Part shown: piece by piece, positions 1-7,197 of the stretch
Layout of the letters: each line of letters begins with the position of its first letter
Numbering within the stretch: position 1 is the first letter of the stretch
Position numbers and translations under genes: made by a program
Notes under the pieces: generated by a model
The model's database searches: none
The model's input: the letters and a program-made list of their open reading frames with translations, nothing else
Told to the model about the DNA's origin: nothing
Assembly (NCBI GenBank): GCA_023270155.1
Contig: JAGLTB010000030.1
Coordinates: forward strand, 1-52,842
From: Candidatus Heimdallarchaeota archaeon
GTDB lineage: Archaea; Asgardarchaeota; Heimdallarchaeia; Heimdallarchaeales; Heimdallarchaeaceae
Length of the DNA: 52,842 bases
Reading direction: 5' to 3'

Positions 1-651
1 AAAAGGGAAAAAACGAAAATTAATACTGTTTTGAATGGTGTGGATACTGATATATTCTCTCCAGACATTAAGCCAAATCCACTCTTGAAAGAGGAAGAAG
101 GACCCATAGTTATGACAACAAGACGATTAGTTGTTAAAAACGGTGTGCTGTACTTGGTAAAAGCTTTCAAGAAAGTTGTTGAAAAATATCCAAAAGCAAA
201 ATTGATCATTATTGGGGATGGACCAGAAAAAACTCGAATTTCCAAGGAAATAAACGAGTTGGGAATTGTGAAGAATATTCAGTTTATAGGTATGGTCGCA
301 AACAAAGAAGTACCTACTTATTTAGCATCAGCTGATATTGTAGTTGTTCCAAGCATTGTAGAGGCTTCAAGCATAAGCGTCCTTGAAGCAATGGCCATGA
401 ATAAACCGGTGGTTGCTTCAGATATTCCTGGAATAAGAGAGATAACTAACAATGGTAAAAATTGTGTTTTAGTGCCTGCAAAAAAAACTGATAATATAGC
501 AGATGCAATTCTGAATTTGCTGAGCTCTGAGCAGAAAGCAGAAGAATTAGCCTCATTAGGTTATGTGGAAATTAAACAAAACTATACTTGGGAGAAGAAA
601 GCTAAAGAAATTGAGCAGATATATTATAAGGCATTAGAAGAAAAAAAGTAA
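1..651 (+). CDS. GT4-family glycosyltransferase, C-terminal part (5' end outside window)
   Basis: The reading frame is open from base 1, so the gene starts outside the window and only the C-terminal Rossmann half is seen. It begins with the linker motif NGVDTDIF typical of GT4 (GT-B fold) retaining glycosyltransferases. It continues with the nucleotide-sugar binding part: the RRLVVKNG stretch (usually RLxxxKG), IIIGDGPEK, and the EX7E-type motif in EASSISVLEAMA. The stop is followed after 17-26 bases by an ArnD-like deacetylase and then a second GT4 enzyme, so a surface polysaccharide or glycolipid operon is likely. Donor and acceptor cannot be read from sequence. Confidence 0.88.
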   Translation, partial: KREKTKINTVLNGVDTDIFSPDIKPNPLLKEEEGPIVMTTRRLVVKNGVLYLVKAFKKVVEKYPKAKLIIIGDGPEKTRISKEINELGIVKNIQFIGMVANKEVPTYLASADIVVVPSIVEASSISVLEAMAMNKPVVASDIPGIREITNNGKNCVLVPAKKTDNIADAILNLLSSEQKAEELASLGYVEIKQNYTWEKKAKEIEQIYYKALEEKK

Positions 652-667
652 ATCTAAACAAAGAGTA

Positions 668-1576
668 TTGAAATTCATGAACACCGAAACAAATTTTTGT
701 CTTAGGGTCGATGTTGATACATTCGAAGGTTTAAAATTGGGAATCCCTAAAGTGGTTGATTTTGCTTTAAAACTGGAGTGTTCTGTAACAATTTATCTTA
801 GTTTAGGAAAGTATGCCACAGGAAGAAATCTCTTTCGCATTATCAAAAATAAAGAGATAACAGGAAAAAGGATACCATCATGGAAAAGAAACCACCCTAA
901 AAGCATCATTCGAGGTTTGTTGTTACCTCCTAGAGGTATCAGGGATAAGGAAATAAAGAAGCTTCAGGAGTATAACACTGAAAAATTAGTCGAATTTCAT
1001 CCTCATGGTTACAACCACGTGAATTGGTCTAAATCATTTAGTGGATTAAGTTATGAGAAAACAGAAGAAAATGTAAAATTACTTATTGAGGAGTATACAA
1101 AAATCTTTGGTCAGAAACCCATAGCAAATGCAGCACCAAATTTCCAGATAAATAAACATTATTTTCACTTGCTAAAGAAAGAAAAATTTAGTTTTAGTTC
1201 TGACCTATATCATCCCGTACCTGTTAATCTTCAATTTAAATGTAGTGAAAATCAAAAAAAATCCTTCCAAATTCCTCAATTACCTGTGACAGAAACATCT
1301 ATAGAAGAATTCATCCTTCAAGGAAAAACGCCAAACCAAATAAAGAAGGAGTATAAAAAACGATTTGAGGAATGCGTTGATCTAGGAAAAGAATACATCT
1401 GCTTATATGTTCATTCCATATTTGAACCAGTAAAGCTCAATAATCTATTAAAGGAAATTATTGATTTAGTTTTCAAGTTTGATATGCAAACTTTAACTCA
1501 CAGTGAATTTGTTCAAACCCAAACAGATTTTCCTGTTGTTGAATTTGATCAATTATTTGGTGAATTAAAAAAATGA
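668..1576 (+). CDS. ArnD-like polysaccharide deacetylase (NodB fold)
   Basis: The N-terminus reads LRVDVDTFEGLKLGIP, close to the RVDVDTxxGTxxGVP opening of ArnD, the deformylase of aminoarabinose-lipid synthesis. This is followed by a GRNLFRIIK block and the metal-site segment EFHPHGYNHVNW (NodB motif 2, HxxxH-like). At about 300 residues it matches the family. It probably removes an acyl or formyl group from a lipid-linked sugar made by the flanking glycosyltransferases; the substrate is inference. The first start is TTG at 668; an ATG three codons later (677) is equally possible. Its stop overlaps the next start (ATGA), indicating translational coupling. Confidence 0.75.
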   Translation: MKFMNTETNFCLRVDVDTFEGLKLGIPKVVDFALKLECSVTIYLSLGKYATGRNLFRIIKNKEITGKRIPSWKRNHPKSIIRGLLLPPRGIRDKEIKKLQEYNTEKLVEFHPHGYNHVNWSKSFSGLSYEKTEENVKLLIEEYTKIFGQKPIANAAPNFQINKHYFHLLKKEKFSFSSDLYHPVPVNLQFKCSENQKKSFQIPQLPVTETSIEEFILQGKTPNQIKKEYKKRFEECVDLGKEYICLYVHSIFEPVKLNNLLKEIIDLVFKFDMQTLTHSEFVQTQTDFPVVEFDQLFGELKK

Positions 1577-2727
1577 AGAAGAGAAGTGTTTGTTTAGTAA
1601 CACAAGAATATTTGAAAGGTGCTACTTGGACTTATTGTTACCATATAGCTAGTGAGTTGAGGAAAGAGCAAGAATGGGAATCTCATATTGTTGCAGCAGA
1701 CAAAAAAGATTCTACAAAACTGAAGTTCGAAAAAGATATTTCCCTTAAACTTGTTCCAACATCTTCATCAAAATTATTTTACTCTCGAAATTTTTGGAGA
1801 AAATCCTCTGTTGAGGTAAACAAAATCAAGCCAGATATTGTTCATGGAAATATGAACCTTCTTTCAACTTTAGGAATAAAAGAAGATTATCCCATTATTG
1901 AGACTGTTCATACAACATTCAGTAGAGAGAGAAGGGGCGCTAAATCTGAACCTTTTCACTCTTTAAGTTGGGTAGAAAAAAGAGTGTTGCTACTGTATCC
2001 TTGGTTAAAGAAAATTGAGAAGAGGTTATTAAATAGAGCAAGACACATTATAGCAGTTAGTGACTCAATAAAAAACGAATTAATAACAAATTATTCTATC
2101 GCTGAAGAAAAAATTACCGTAATTCCCAATGGAGTCGATACAACAACTCATTACAGAACAGAAAAGAGACTTTATACTAAAAAAGAAGATGAAATTATTC
2201 TAGGATTTCTAGGGAGAATGACATCAGGAAAAGGAGCTAAACTTCTTTTTCCAATAATTAAGAAAGTTAAAGAAATCGTCCCTAATGTAAAATTGCTTCT
2301 TGCGGGAGATGATTTAGACACTAGAACTGAAATTCGAAAAATAATAAAAGAACAAAATCTAGAGGAAAATATCATTGATTTTGGATATATTTATGACATT
2401 GAGAAGAAGAACGCTTTCTTAAGTTCTTTAGACGTCTTTCTACTCCCTTCCAGTCATGAGGGTATGAGTTTAACTCTATTGGAAGCACTAGCATGTCAGA
2501 CACCAATTTTATCAACACCACAAGCAGCAACCTTTGATCATAATGATACTATCATTCTTGTACCTAGAGAAATAGATGATATTGCAGAAAAAATTATTGA
2601 ACTGTACCAGAATAAACAAATTTTGGATAAAATAAGAGAAAAATCGCGGAGAATTGCAGAAAAATACTCTTGGGAAGAAACAACGAATCTCACTCAACAA
2701 ATATATGAAAAGGTTCTAACTAGGTAG
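1573..2727 (+). CDS. GT4-family glycosyltransferase
   Basis: This is a complete 384-residue GT-B glycosyltransferase. The N-terminal acceptor domain contains the IVHGNMN and VHTTFSRE segments. The linker IPNGVDTTTHY is near residue 187. The C-terminal donor domain has GFLGRMTSGKG (the conserved R and K), LLLAGDD and the EX7E motif in SHEGMSLTLLEALAC. It overlaps the deacetylase gene by four bases and ends within 12 bases of the convergent archaeosortase stop; the two coding regions overlap slightly at their 3' ends. It probably adds a second sugar in the same glycan pathway as the upstream GT4. Specificity cannot be assigned. Confidence 0.88.
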   Translation: MKKRSVCLVTQEYLKGATWTYCYHIASELRKEQEWESHIVAADKKDSTKLKFEKDISLKLVPTSSSKLFYSRNFWRKSSVEVNKIKPDIVHGNMNLLSTLGIKEDYPIIETVHTTFSRERRGAKSEPFHSLSWVEKRVLLLYPWLKKIEKRLLNRARHIIAVSDSIKNELITNYSIAEEKITVIPNGVDTTTHYRTEKRLYTKKEDEIILGFLGRMTSGKGAKLLFPIIKKVKEIVPNVKLLLAGDDLDTRTEIRKIIKEQNLEENIIDFGYIYDIEKKNAFLSSLDVFLLPSSHEGMSLTLLEALACQTPILSTPQAATFDHNDTIILVPREIDDIAEKIIELYQNKQILDKIREKSRRIAEKYSWEETTNLTQQIYEKVLTR

Positions 2728-3783
2728 GTGTTCTTTCTCTAAATTTTCTGATGGCTCTTCTTCCTCGCTTTCTTCTAATTCTGTAACATCCTCCTTGCTT
2801 GCTTCCATTTCTTTGGCTTTCTTCTTTCTGAATGTTCTTCCTTTTTCAGCTAAAGGTAGAATAAAAAGCCAGAAGATTGGAAGCCATATAACTAGAAGGA
2901 CGTATCCCAGAACATTATGAACTGATTCTCCTAAACTGGTTCCTCCATAGTAGAAAGTGAGCATAACTATTGTGATTCTTAGGAAATTCATTAGATAGGT
3001 CCCTAAAATTCCAATTATGGTTACACCAACTGCTTTGTGATTCCAGTGTATCCTTTTTCTTGCTTCAAATAGCATTAGCAGAAAAATGAAAATGAAAATT
3101 GTCATAGAATGTATCCCGCTACATCTCGGATCAATTAAGAGACCAGGGGTTTTACTCGGTTCTCCTAAACCTACAAAAGTATTAATTCGAACCTCGTTCC
3201 ACACTATACTTGTAACATTTAAACCAAAAAAACGGAGAGTATAGGGAACAATTAATCCTGTTAACCTAGTTAACCACTTTGCTATCGACAGTTCAAAGAG
3301 ATAAGTATCAATACCTGAAAAAATTAGAACATAAAAGATAGTTGTTAGAAGTACAACATATAAACCAGGTTTTCTGTACTTTTTGAATAGCTTATCATCC
3401 CAAGTTAAATACAAAACTGCTATGAAAGCTAGAACTAATCCTAGGGGAACAAGATGGTTAATATTAGTATCACGGAACAGTATCTTCACAGTTTCTGCTC
3501 CTCTAGATATCTCGTACATTACGTAAAAATAAACTACAAAAGCTACTAGTATTGATGAGACTACATACCGTAGATATCTATTTTTGAGAAAAGATGTAAG
3601 AGGTGAAAGCTCTTCAGCTAAAGGTTCTAATTTGCTGGAAGTTCTTTGTTTGAAGTTTGAATATCTTAAATTTAATCTGGCTAAGAAGTTTCGTGATTCT
3701 TCAGCTTGAGTAATTTCATCATTCGTAGTCGTAGAGCTCTTCTGAGTAGTTTCGTTTTCTTCACCATCTACCAAATCACTCAC
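2716..3783 (-). CDS. archaeosortase/exosortase family transpeptidase
   Basis: A polytopic protein with a hydrophilic, S/T/E-rich N-terminus (about 1-65) and seven or so membrane segments between residues 70 and 310. The catalytic signature of the exosortase/archaeosortase family is present: Cys221 in PRCSGIHS, Arg269 in NFLRIT and His289 in VHNVLGY. These enzymes cut C-terminal tripartite tails of surface proteins and attach them, probably to a lipid. The start is GTG. The C-terminus is a charged E-rich tail. The glycan genes beside it mirror the exosortase-polysaccharide linkage known in bacteria. A candidate substrate tail is on the protein at 51283-52170. Confidence 0.85.
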   Translation of the reverse strand: MSDLVDGEENETTQKSSTTTNDEITQAEESRNFLARLNLRYSNFKQRTSSKLEPLAEELSPLTSFLKNRYLRYVVSSILVAFVVYFYVMYEISRGAETVKILFRDTNINHLVPLGLVLAFIAVLYLTWDDKLFKKYRKPGLYVVLLTTIFYVLIFSGIDTYLFELSIAKWLTRLTGLIVPYTLRFFGLNVTSIVWNEVRINTFVGLGEPSKTPGLLIDPRCSGIHSMTIFIFIFLLMLFEARKRIHWNHKAVGVTIIGILGTYLMNFLRITIVMLTFYYGGTSLGESVHNVLGYVLLVIWLPIFWLFILPLAEKGRTFRKKKAKEMEASKEDVTELEESEEEEPSENLEKEHLPS

Positions 3784-3876
3784 CTAATTATACTGAATTA
3801 CTCTGAAAGAATTGTTTACTACTAGTTTAATATTCTTCTCTCTCTCCCTTTGTTAAATCTAGCGTTATATCAAGTT

Positions 3877-3912
3877 ATCCAGCAAAGTATCTAGCAAGGT
3901 ATCTAGCAAAGA
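3877..3912. repeat. three tandem 12-bp repeats
   Basis: Three contiguous 12-base units: ATCCAGCAAAGT, ATCTAGCAAGGT and ATCTAGCAAAGA. They lie between the GTG start of the archaeosortase gene (3783) and the stop of the ribbon-helix-helix gene (3921), both on the minus strand. They could be binding sites for a regulator of the archaeosortase gene, or simple slippage. Direct inspection supports the repeat; any role is inference. Confidence 0.6.
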
Positions 3913-3920
3913 AATAGATT

Positions 3921-4130
3921 TTAGTCGTCTTCAAAAATCACATTTTTATAAGCAAATTCCATATTAGGAAATCTGAAATCAGTTGATTGTTTCGAAGCAT
4001 AGTGCTCTCTATAAAAATCACGTAGTGCTAATCTTATTGCTTCTGACCTTGAAGCATATTTCCCCTGAAGAACCATTTCATCAAGTATTTCTACAAATTC
4101 ACTTGGAAGTCTAATCGATATTAGATTCAT
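3921..4130 (-). CDS. ribbon-helix-helix (CopG/NikR-type) DNA-binding protein
   Basis: A 69-residue protein whose first 45 residues form a ribbon-helix-helix domain: strand ISIRLPSEFVEIL, then a helix, then SRSEAIRLALRDFYRE. The acidic tail (about 50-69) has no NikR metal-binding domain. Such proteins bind short palindromes as dimers and often autoregulate. A good ribosome binding site (GGGGTGAT) lies just before the ATG. There is no toxin-like gene next to it, so it is read as a stand-alone regulator rather than an antitoxin. It may control the archaeosortase gene downstream or itself. Confidence 0.8.
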   Translation of the reverse strand: MNLISIRLPSEFVEILDEMVLQGKYASRSEAIRLALRDFYREHYASKQSTDFRFPNMEFAYKNVIFEDD

Positions 4131-4201
4131 TTGATCACCCCAAATCGCATAATCTATCGCGAATCATTTTCTATTTTGTCGGTTATTACATTTATATATT
4201 T
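4131..4201 (-). promoter_or_regulatory. promoter, possible operator and ribosome binding site of the RHH gene
   Basis: On the minus strand, a TATA-like box (AAATATATAAATG, about 4188-4200) lies roughly 60 bases before the ATG. The strong Shine-Dalgarno GGGGTGAT sits at 4133-4140. Between them, an imperfect inverted repeat (AATCGC, 10-base spacer, GCGAAT on the plus strand, 4143-4164) could be the operator of the ribbon-helix-helix protein. Confidence 0.5.
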
Positions 4202-4350
4202 GTAACACAGTCGCATTGAGTCGTATGTGATGTACCCCCATTTAGATATTCTATATAAGGATTACCACAGAAAATTAGCTAATCAAAAATAAGATACAAA
4301 GAGCAATTGAAAAAAACAAGGTTTTCTTATTGAATAAAGCGTTTCGATGA

Positions 4351-4920
4351 TTACAGCATTACATTGCGTTTGCATTCATTACAATGAAGAATTGTACTAG
4401 ATGGAAGTGGTTCATTTGTTTTTCTAAGAATTTCTCCACAGAAGCATGCATATCCTTTCAATTTTGCAGGATTACCAAAAACCAAAGTAAAAGGTTGAAC
4501 ATCCTTAGAGACTAAACTTCCCGCCCCAATCATTGAGTATTCACCTATAGTTACACCACAGATTATTGTAGAATTAGCACCAATTGAGGAACCCTTTTTC
4601 ACTAATGTTTTAATTATCGACCATTCAGGAGATCTCGCTCTCGGTAGAAGATCATTTGTAAAGCAAACATGTGGTCCTACAAAAACATCATCTTCAATTG
4701 TAACTCCTTGATACACAGAAACTAGGTTTTGAATCTTCACATTATCCCCTATTGTAACATTGGTATCAATGAAGACTGATTTACCAAAGTTGCAATAGTT
4801 TCCTATTTTTGCACCAGTTCTTATTTGAACTTGATGCCAGATTTTAGTATCATCACCAATGGTTACATTATCTTCAACAAAAGCGGAGGGATGTACATAA
4901 TAGTTCTTTTCTTCACTCAT
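4351..4920 (-). CDS. WbpD/WlbB-like sugar N-acetyltransferase (left-handed beta-helix)
   Basis: 189 residues of hexapeptide repeats (VTIGDDTKI, AKIGNYCNFG, VTIGDNVKI, VTIEDDVFVGPH) forming a left-handed beta helix. The segment VSVYQGVTIEDDVFVGPHVCFTN is characteristic of UDP-2-acetamido-3-amino-2,3-dideoxy-glucuronate N-acetyltransferases (WbpD/WlbB) and related 3-N-acetyltransferases. A cysteine-rich tail with CFCG and CNEC probably binds zinc, as in some homologues. The likely role is to acetylate an amino sugar nucleotide used by the nearby glycosyltransferases, with acetyl-CoA as donor. The partner aminotransferase and dehydrogenase are not in this window. Confidence 0.82.
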   Translation of the reverse strand: MSEEKNYYVHPSAFVEDNVTIGDDTKIWHQVQIRTGAKIGNYCNFGKSVFIDTNVTIGDNVKIQNLVSVYQGVTIEDDVFVGPHVCFTNDLLPRARSPEWSIIKTLVKKGSSIGANSTIICGVTIGEYSMIGAGSLVSKDVQPFTLVFGNPAKLKGYACFCGEILRKTNEPLPSSTILHCNECKRNVML

Positions 4921-5066
4921 AGGATTCAGAAAGAAAGAATAAATAAAAAAGTTTGTTGTATTTTAGACCTCATTAAATATCTAAAATTTTTAATCTTATT
5001 CGAAAAAAAGGTCGATTAACAGTTTTAAGCTTTAAAAAGCGGTCTTCAAGAATATTTCATGAAAGA

Positions 5067-5759
5067 TTATACCAAGAAATAAAACAGAATTGCTAAAATA
5101 CTTGCTATGATTCCTACGATTATTCCAAGCAGTTGAGGTATTTTATGTTCAGCGCTCAAACCTGTTCCTGCGATTACATGAGTATAAAGCGATGTTACTG
5201 GAAGTATGATGAAATTTGCTATTCTATATCCTTGTGATGCATAGTTAAATGCTCCAACAATACTGAAATTTTCTACATTTGTGGGAAAAGCAGTGATTGG
5301 TTGTGCAACAGCTATCAACAACAAAATGAAAGAACCTATAACAGTAGGGATATGGGCTGTACTATATATTGACAATGTTTTAAAATAATCTCCTTTTCCT
5401 CCCAGCATTCTGAGTAGAGGGTATAATAAAGTCCCCCACAGCAGAATTTGAGGTATAGTAGTAACGAGAATCCCCAAATAGAGACTTTCTTTGATTCTCA
5501 TGAAGTCTACTGCTAGATCAGGATTCAATGGTGGTTCAAAATTAATTTTATTGATCAAAATTGCAAAGGTTCCCAATTTTATAGCAACAAGAAGTACTAA
5601 AACCACAATTGGCGTAATTATCATATATATGTTTGACATATTTTGAAAACTGAGCATATCGAGGGTATGGTGTCCAATAATCCTTCTCACTGGAGTTGAA
5701 GAATAAGGATCTTCAATTTCTTCATCTTCATCAATAGGTATATGTTTCATCCTCTTCAT
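5067..5759 (-). CDS. Yip1-family membrane protein
   Basis: 230 residues with an acidic cytosolic N-terminus (EDEEIEDP) and about five membrane segments (roughly 44-66, 93-117, 138-152, 179-200, 208-230). The central block LLYPLLRMLGGKGDYFKTL followed by AHIPTVIGS fits the Yip1 domain (PF04893), which is widespread in prokaryotes. In eukaryotes Yip1 proteins bind Rab GTPases in membrane traffic; that function should not be assumed here. A second member with a zinc ribbon is at 32694-33527. ATG at 5759; an in-frame ATG at 5750 is also possible. Confidence 0.7.
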   Translation of the reverse strand: MKRMKHIPIDEDEEIEDPYSSTPVRRIIGHHTLDMLSFQNMSNIYMIITPIVVLVLLVAIKLGTFAILINKINFEPPLNPDLAVDFMRIKESLYLGILVTTIPQILLWGTLLYPLLRMLGGKGDYFKTLSIYSTAHIPTVIGSFILLLIAVAQPITAFPTNVENFSIVGAFNYASQGYRIANFIILPVTSLYTHVIAGTGLSAEHKIPQLLGIIVGIIASILAILFYFLV

Positions 5760-5833
5760 CCATTGAAATATTCATGGATTTTAAAACATTCTTTTAAAAC
5801 AGAATTCGTTTCGAAAACTTGGATTTTTGGATT

Positions 5834-6598
5834 TCATTTATTATGGTTTTCTGAGCAAATACTACAAGTTTCATCCCTATCTACTTGGAAAGTATCAAAA
5901 GTATTGTATTGTAAATCTATATACAGCATCTTGTTAACTAACAATTTATCATAATCCTTGAAAACTAGAAATTTAATGGTTTCGTTTGCTTCAACAACTC
6001 CAAAAAGACCTGCTGTTGTTCCCATTATTCCTTCCTCAGATGTCGTAGGATAAGAACCTCGTTCAGGAATCTCTTTGAAAACGCAACGATAACAAGCAGA
6101 AACTTTGGGAATTACAGTAATTATCTGTCCTTCGAATTGATGAACCCCCCCTATTACAAACGGAATTCCTATTTTTACACAGGTGTCATTTACTAAGAAT
6201 TTAGTTTCGAAATTATCACTAGCTTCTATTATAAAATCATATCCGGATAATATGGATTCAATATTCTCCTTATTTAGTGTTAGATTATATTCCTCAATTA
6301 TCACGTCTTGATTCAGTTTATTCATTTTATCTTTAGCTGAAGTAGTTTTGTTCTTACCAACACTTGTTTCATAATGAAGAATTTGTCTATTCAAATTAGA
6401 TAATTCTACTTTATCTTTGTCTACTATTCCAATATATCCAACACCAGCACACACTAGATAATGTAAAACAGCCGAACCTAACCCCCCTAAGCCAATAACT
6501 AATACTCTGCTATTTTTTAGTTTTATTTGCCCCTCTAGACCAAAGTTTGGTATTATTGTTTGTCTATTGTATTTCTCTTCTTCTTTCTCATTAAGCAT
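5834..6598 (-). CDS. E1-like ThiF/MoeB-family adenylyltransferase
   Basis: 254 residues. The nucleotide motif GLGGLGSAV is at 36-44, followed by NLNRQILH (68-75), the conserved SDNFETKFLVND (128-138) and two zinc CxxC pairs, C169/C172 and C245/C248. It should adenylate the C-terminal glycine of a ubiquitin-like or sulfur-carrier protein (ThiS, MoaD or SAMP type). At the position of the sulfur-linking cysteine of ThiF (NCRTAGVVG) the sequence has Ser187 (TTSEEGIMG), so a persulfide-linked mechanism through that residue is unlikely. No ubiquitin-like partner is adjacent, and the exact pathway is open. Confidence 0.88.
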   Translation of the reverse strand: MLNEKEEEKYNRQTIIPNFGLEGQIKLKNSRVLVIGLGGLGSAVLHYLVCAGVGYIGIVDKDKVELSNLNRQILHYETSVGKNKTTSAKDKMNKLNQDVIIEEYNLTLNKENIESILSGYDFIIEASDNFETKFLVNDTCVKIGIPFVIGGVHQFEGQIITVIPKVSACYRCVFKEIPERGSYPTTSEEGIMGTTAGLFGVVEANETIKFLVFKDYDKLLVNKMLYIDLQYNTFDTFQVDRDETCSICSENHNK

Positions 6599-6679
6599 TC
6601 CAATAACCCACTGATTTTATAACAAAATATTAGTTTGCTCTTGATTGTTAAGATTGTATTTATTAGGGATTCTTATATC

Positions 6680-7084
6680 TTAAATGCTTGCAACATACTC
6701 TTTCTCCACTAACTTCCTAAAACTGTCAATTTCCTTTAAAATTATTTTTGCCTCTTTTTCCACAGAATCAGAAAGTTTTCCATGTCCTATTGCTTTCTCA
6801 TAGCATTTATTAAAATAGTTCAACTGAAAGACTATTTGAACAACACGTGCATATTGAAAAACTTGATCTGGATCTGTTACTAAAGCAACTTTCAATGAAA
6901 TCTCATTCTGTTCTTCTGGACTTAAATCTATATTTAGGCCCTCTCTACTACAGATATCAAACAGCTTATTCAGAAAGAATCTTCCCTTCTTTAGAACTCT
7001 TGCTAGTTCTTTAGCGACATCAGCTAATCCAGGAACCTCTTTCTTTATGACTTCGGCACTTTCAATAACACTTTCAAGATGCAT
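6680..7084 (-). CDS. small helical hypothetical protein
   Basis: 134 residues, predicted almost entirely alpha-helical and cytosolic, with charged heptad-like stretches and no membrane segment or recognisable motif. It is encoded in the same direction as, and 114 bases after, the large receptor-like protein at 7198-9294. The T-rich region between them suggests separate transcription. Nothing in the sequence gives its function. Confidence 0.65.
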   Translation of the reverse strand: MHLESVIESAEVIKKEVPGLADVAKELARVLKKGRFFLNKLFDICSREGLNIDLSPEEQNEISLKVALVTDPDQVFQYARVVQIVFQLNYFNKCYEKAIGHGKLSDSVEKEAKIILKEIDSFRKLVEKEYVASI

Positions 7085-7153
7085 GATTACACTCGGTTAT
7101 TTGTTAAAGAAACTTCAGTTCATTTTCTTATAAATTTTGTTAGAGTGACTAGT

Positions 7154-7190
7154 AAAAAAAGGAACAAAAAATGAAGAAAAGAAAAATAAT
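7154..7190 (-). terminator. T-rich terminator after the 7198-9294 gene
   Basis: On the minus strand, just past the stop codon, there are runs of six and seven T (plus-strand A runs at 7166-7171 and 7154-7160). Such U-tracts fit archaeal intrinsic or CPSF1-assisted termination. Confidence 0.5.
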
Positions 7191-7197
7191 TGAGAGA

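Noticed and set aside
3921-4130. Antitoxin of a toxin-antitoxin pair
   Set aside because: No toxin-like gene adjoins it; the neighbours are an archaeosortase and a glycan acetyltransferase.
4825-5019. Plus-strand frame of 64 codons opposite the acetyltransferase start
   Set aside because: It overlaps the real gene on the other strand, has no ribosome binding site or promoter and no family match.
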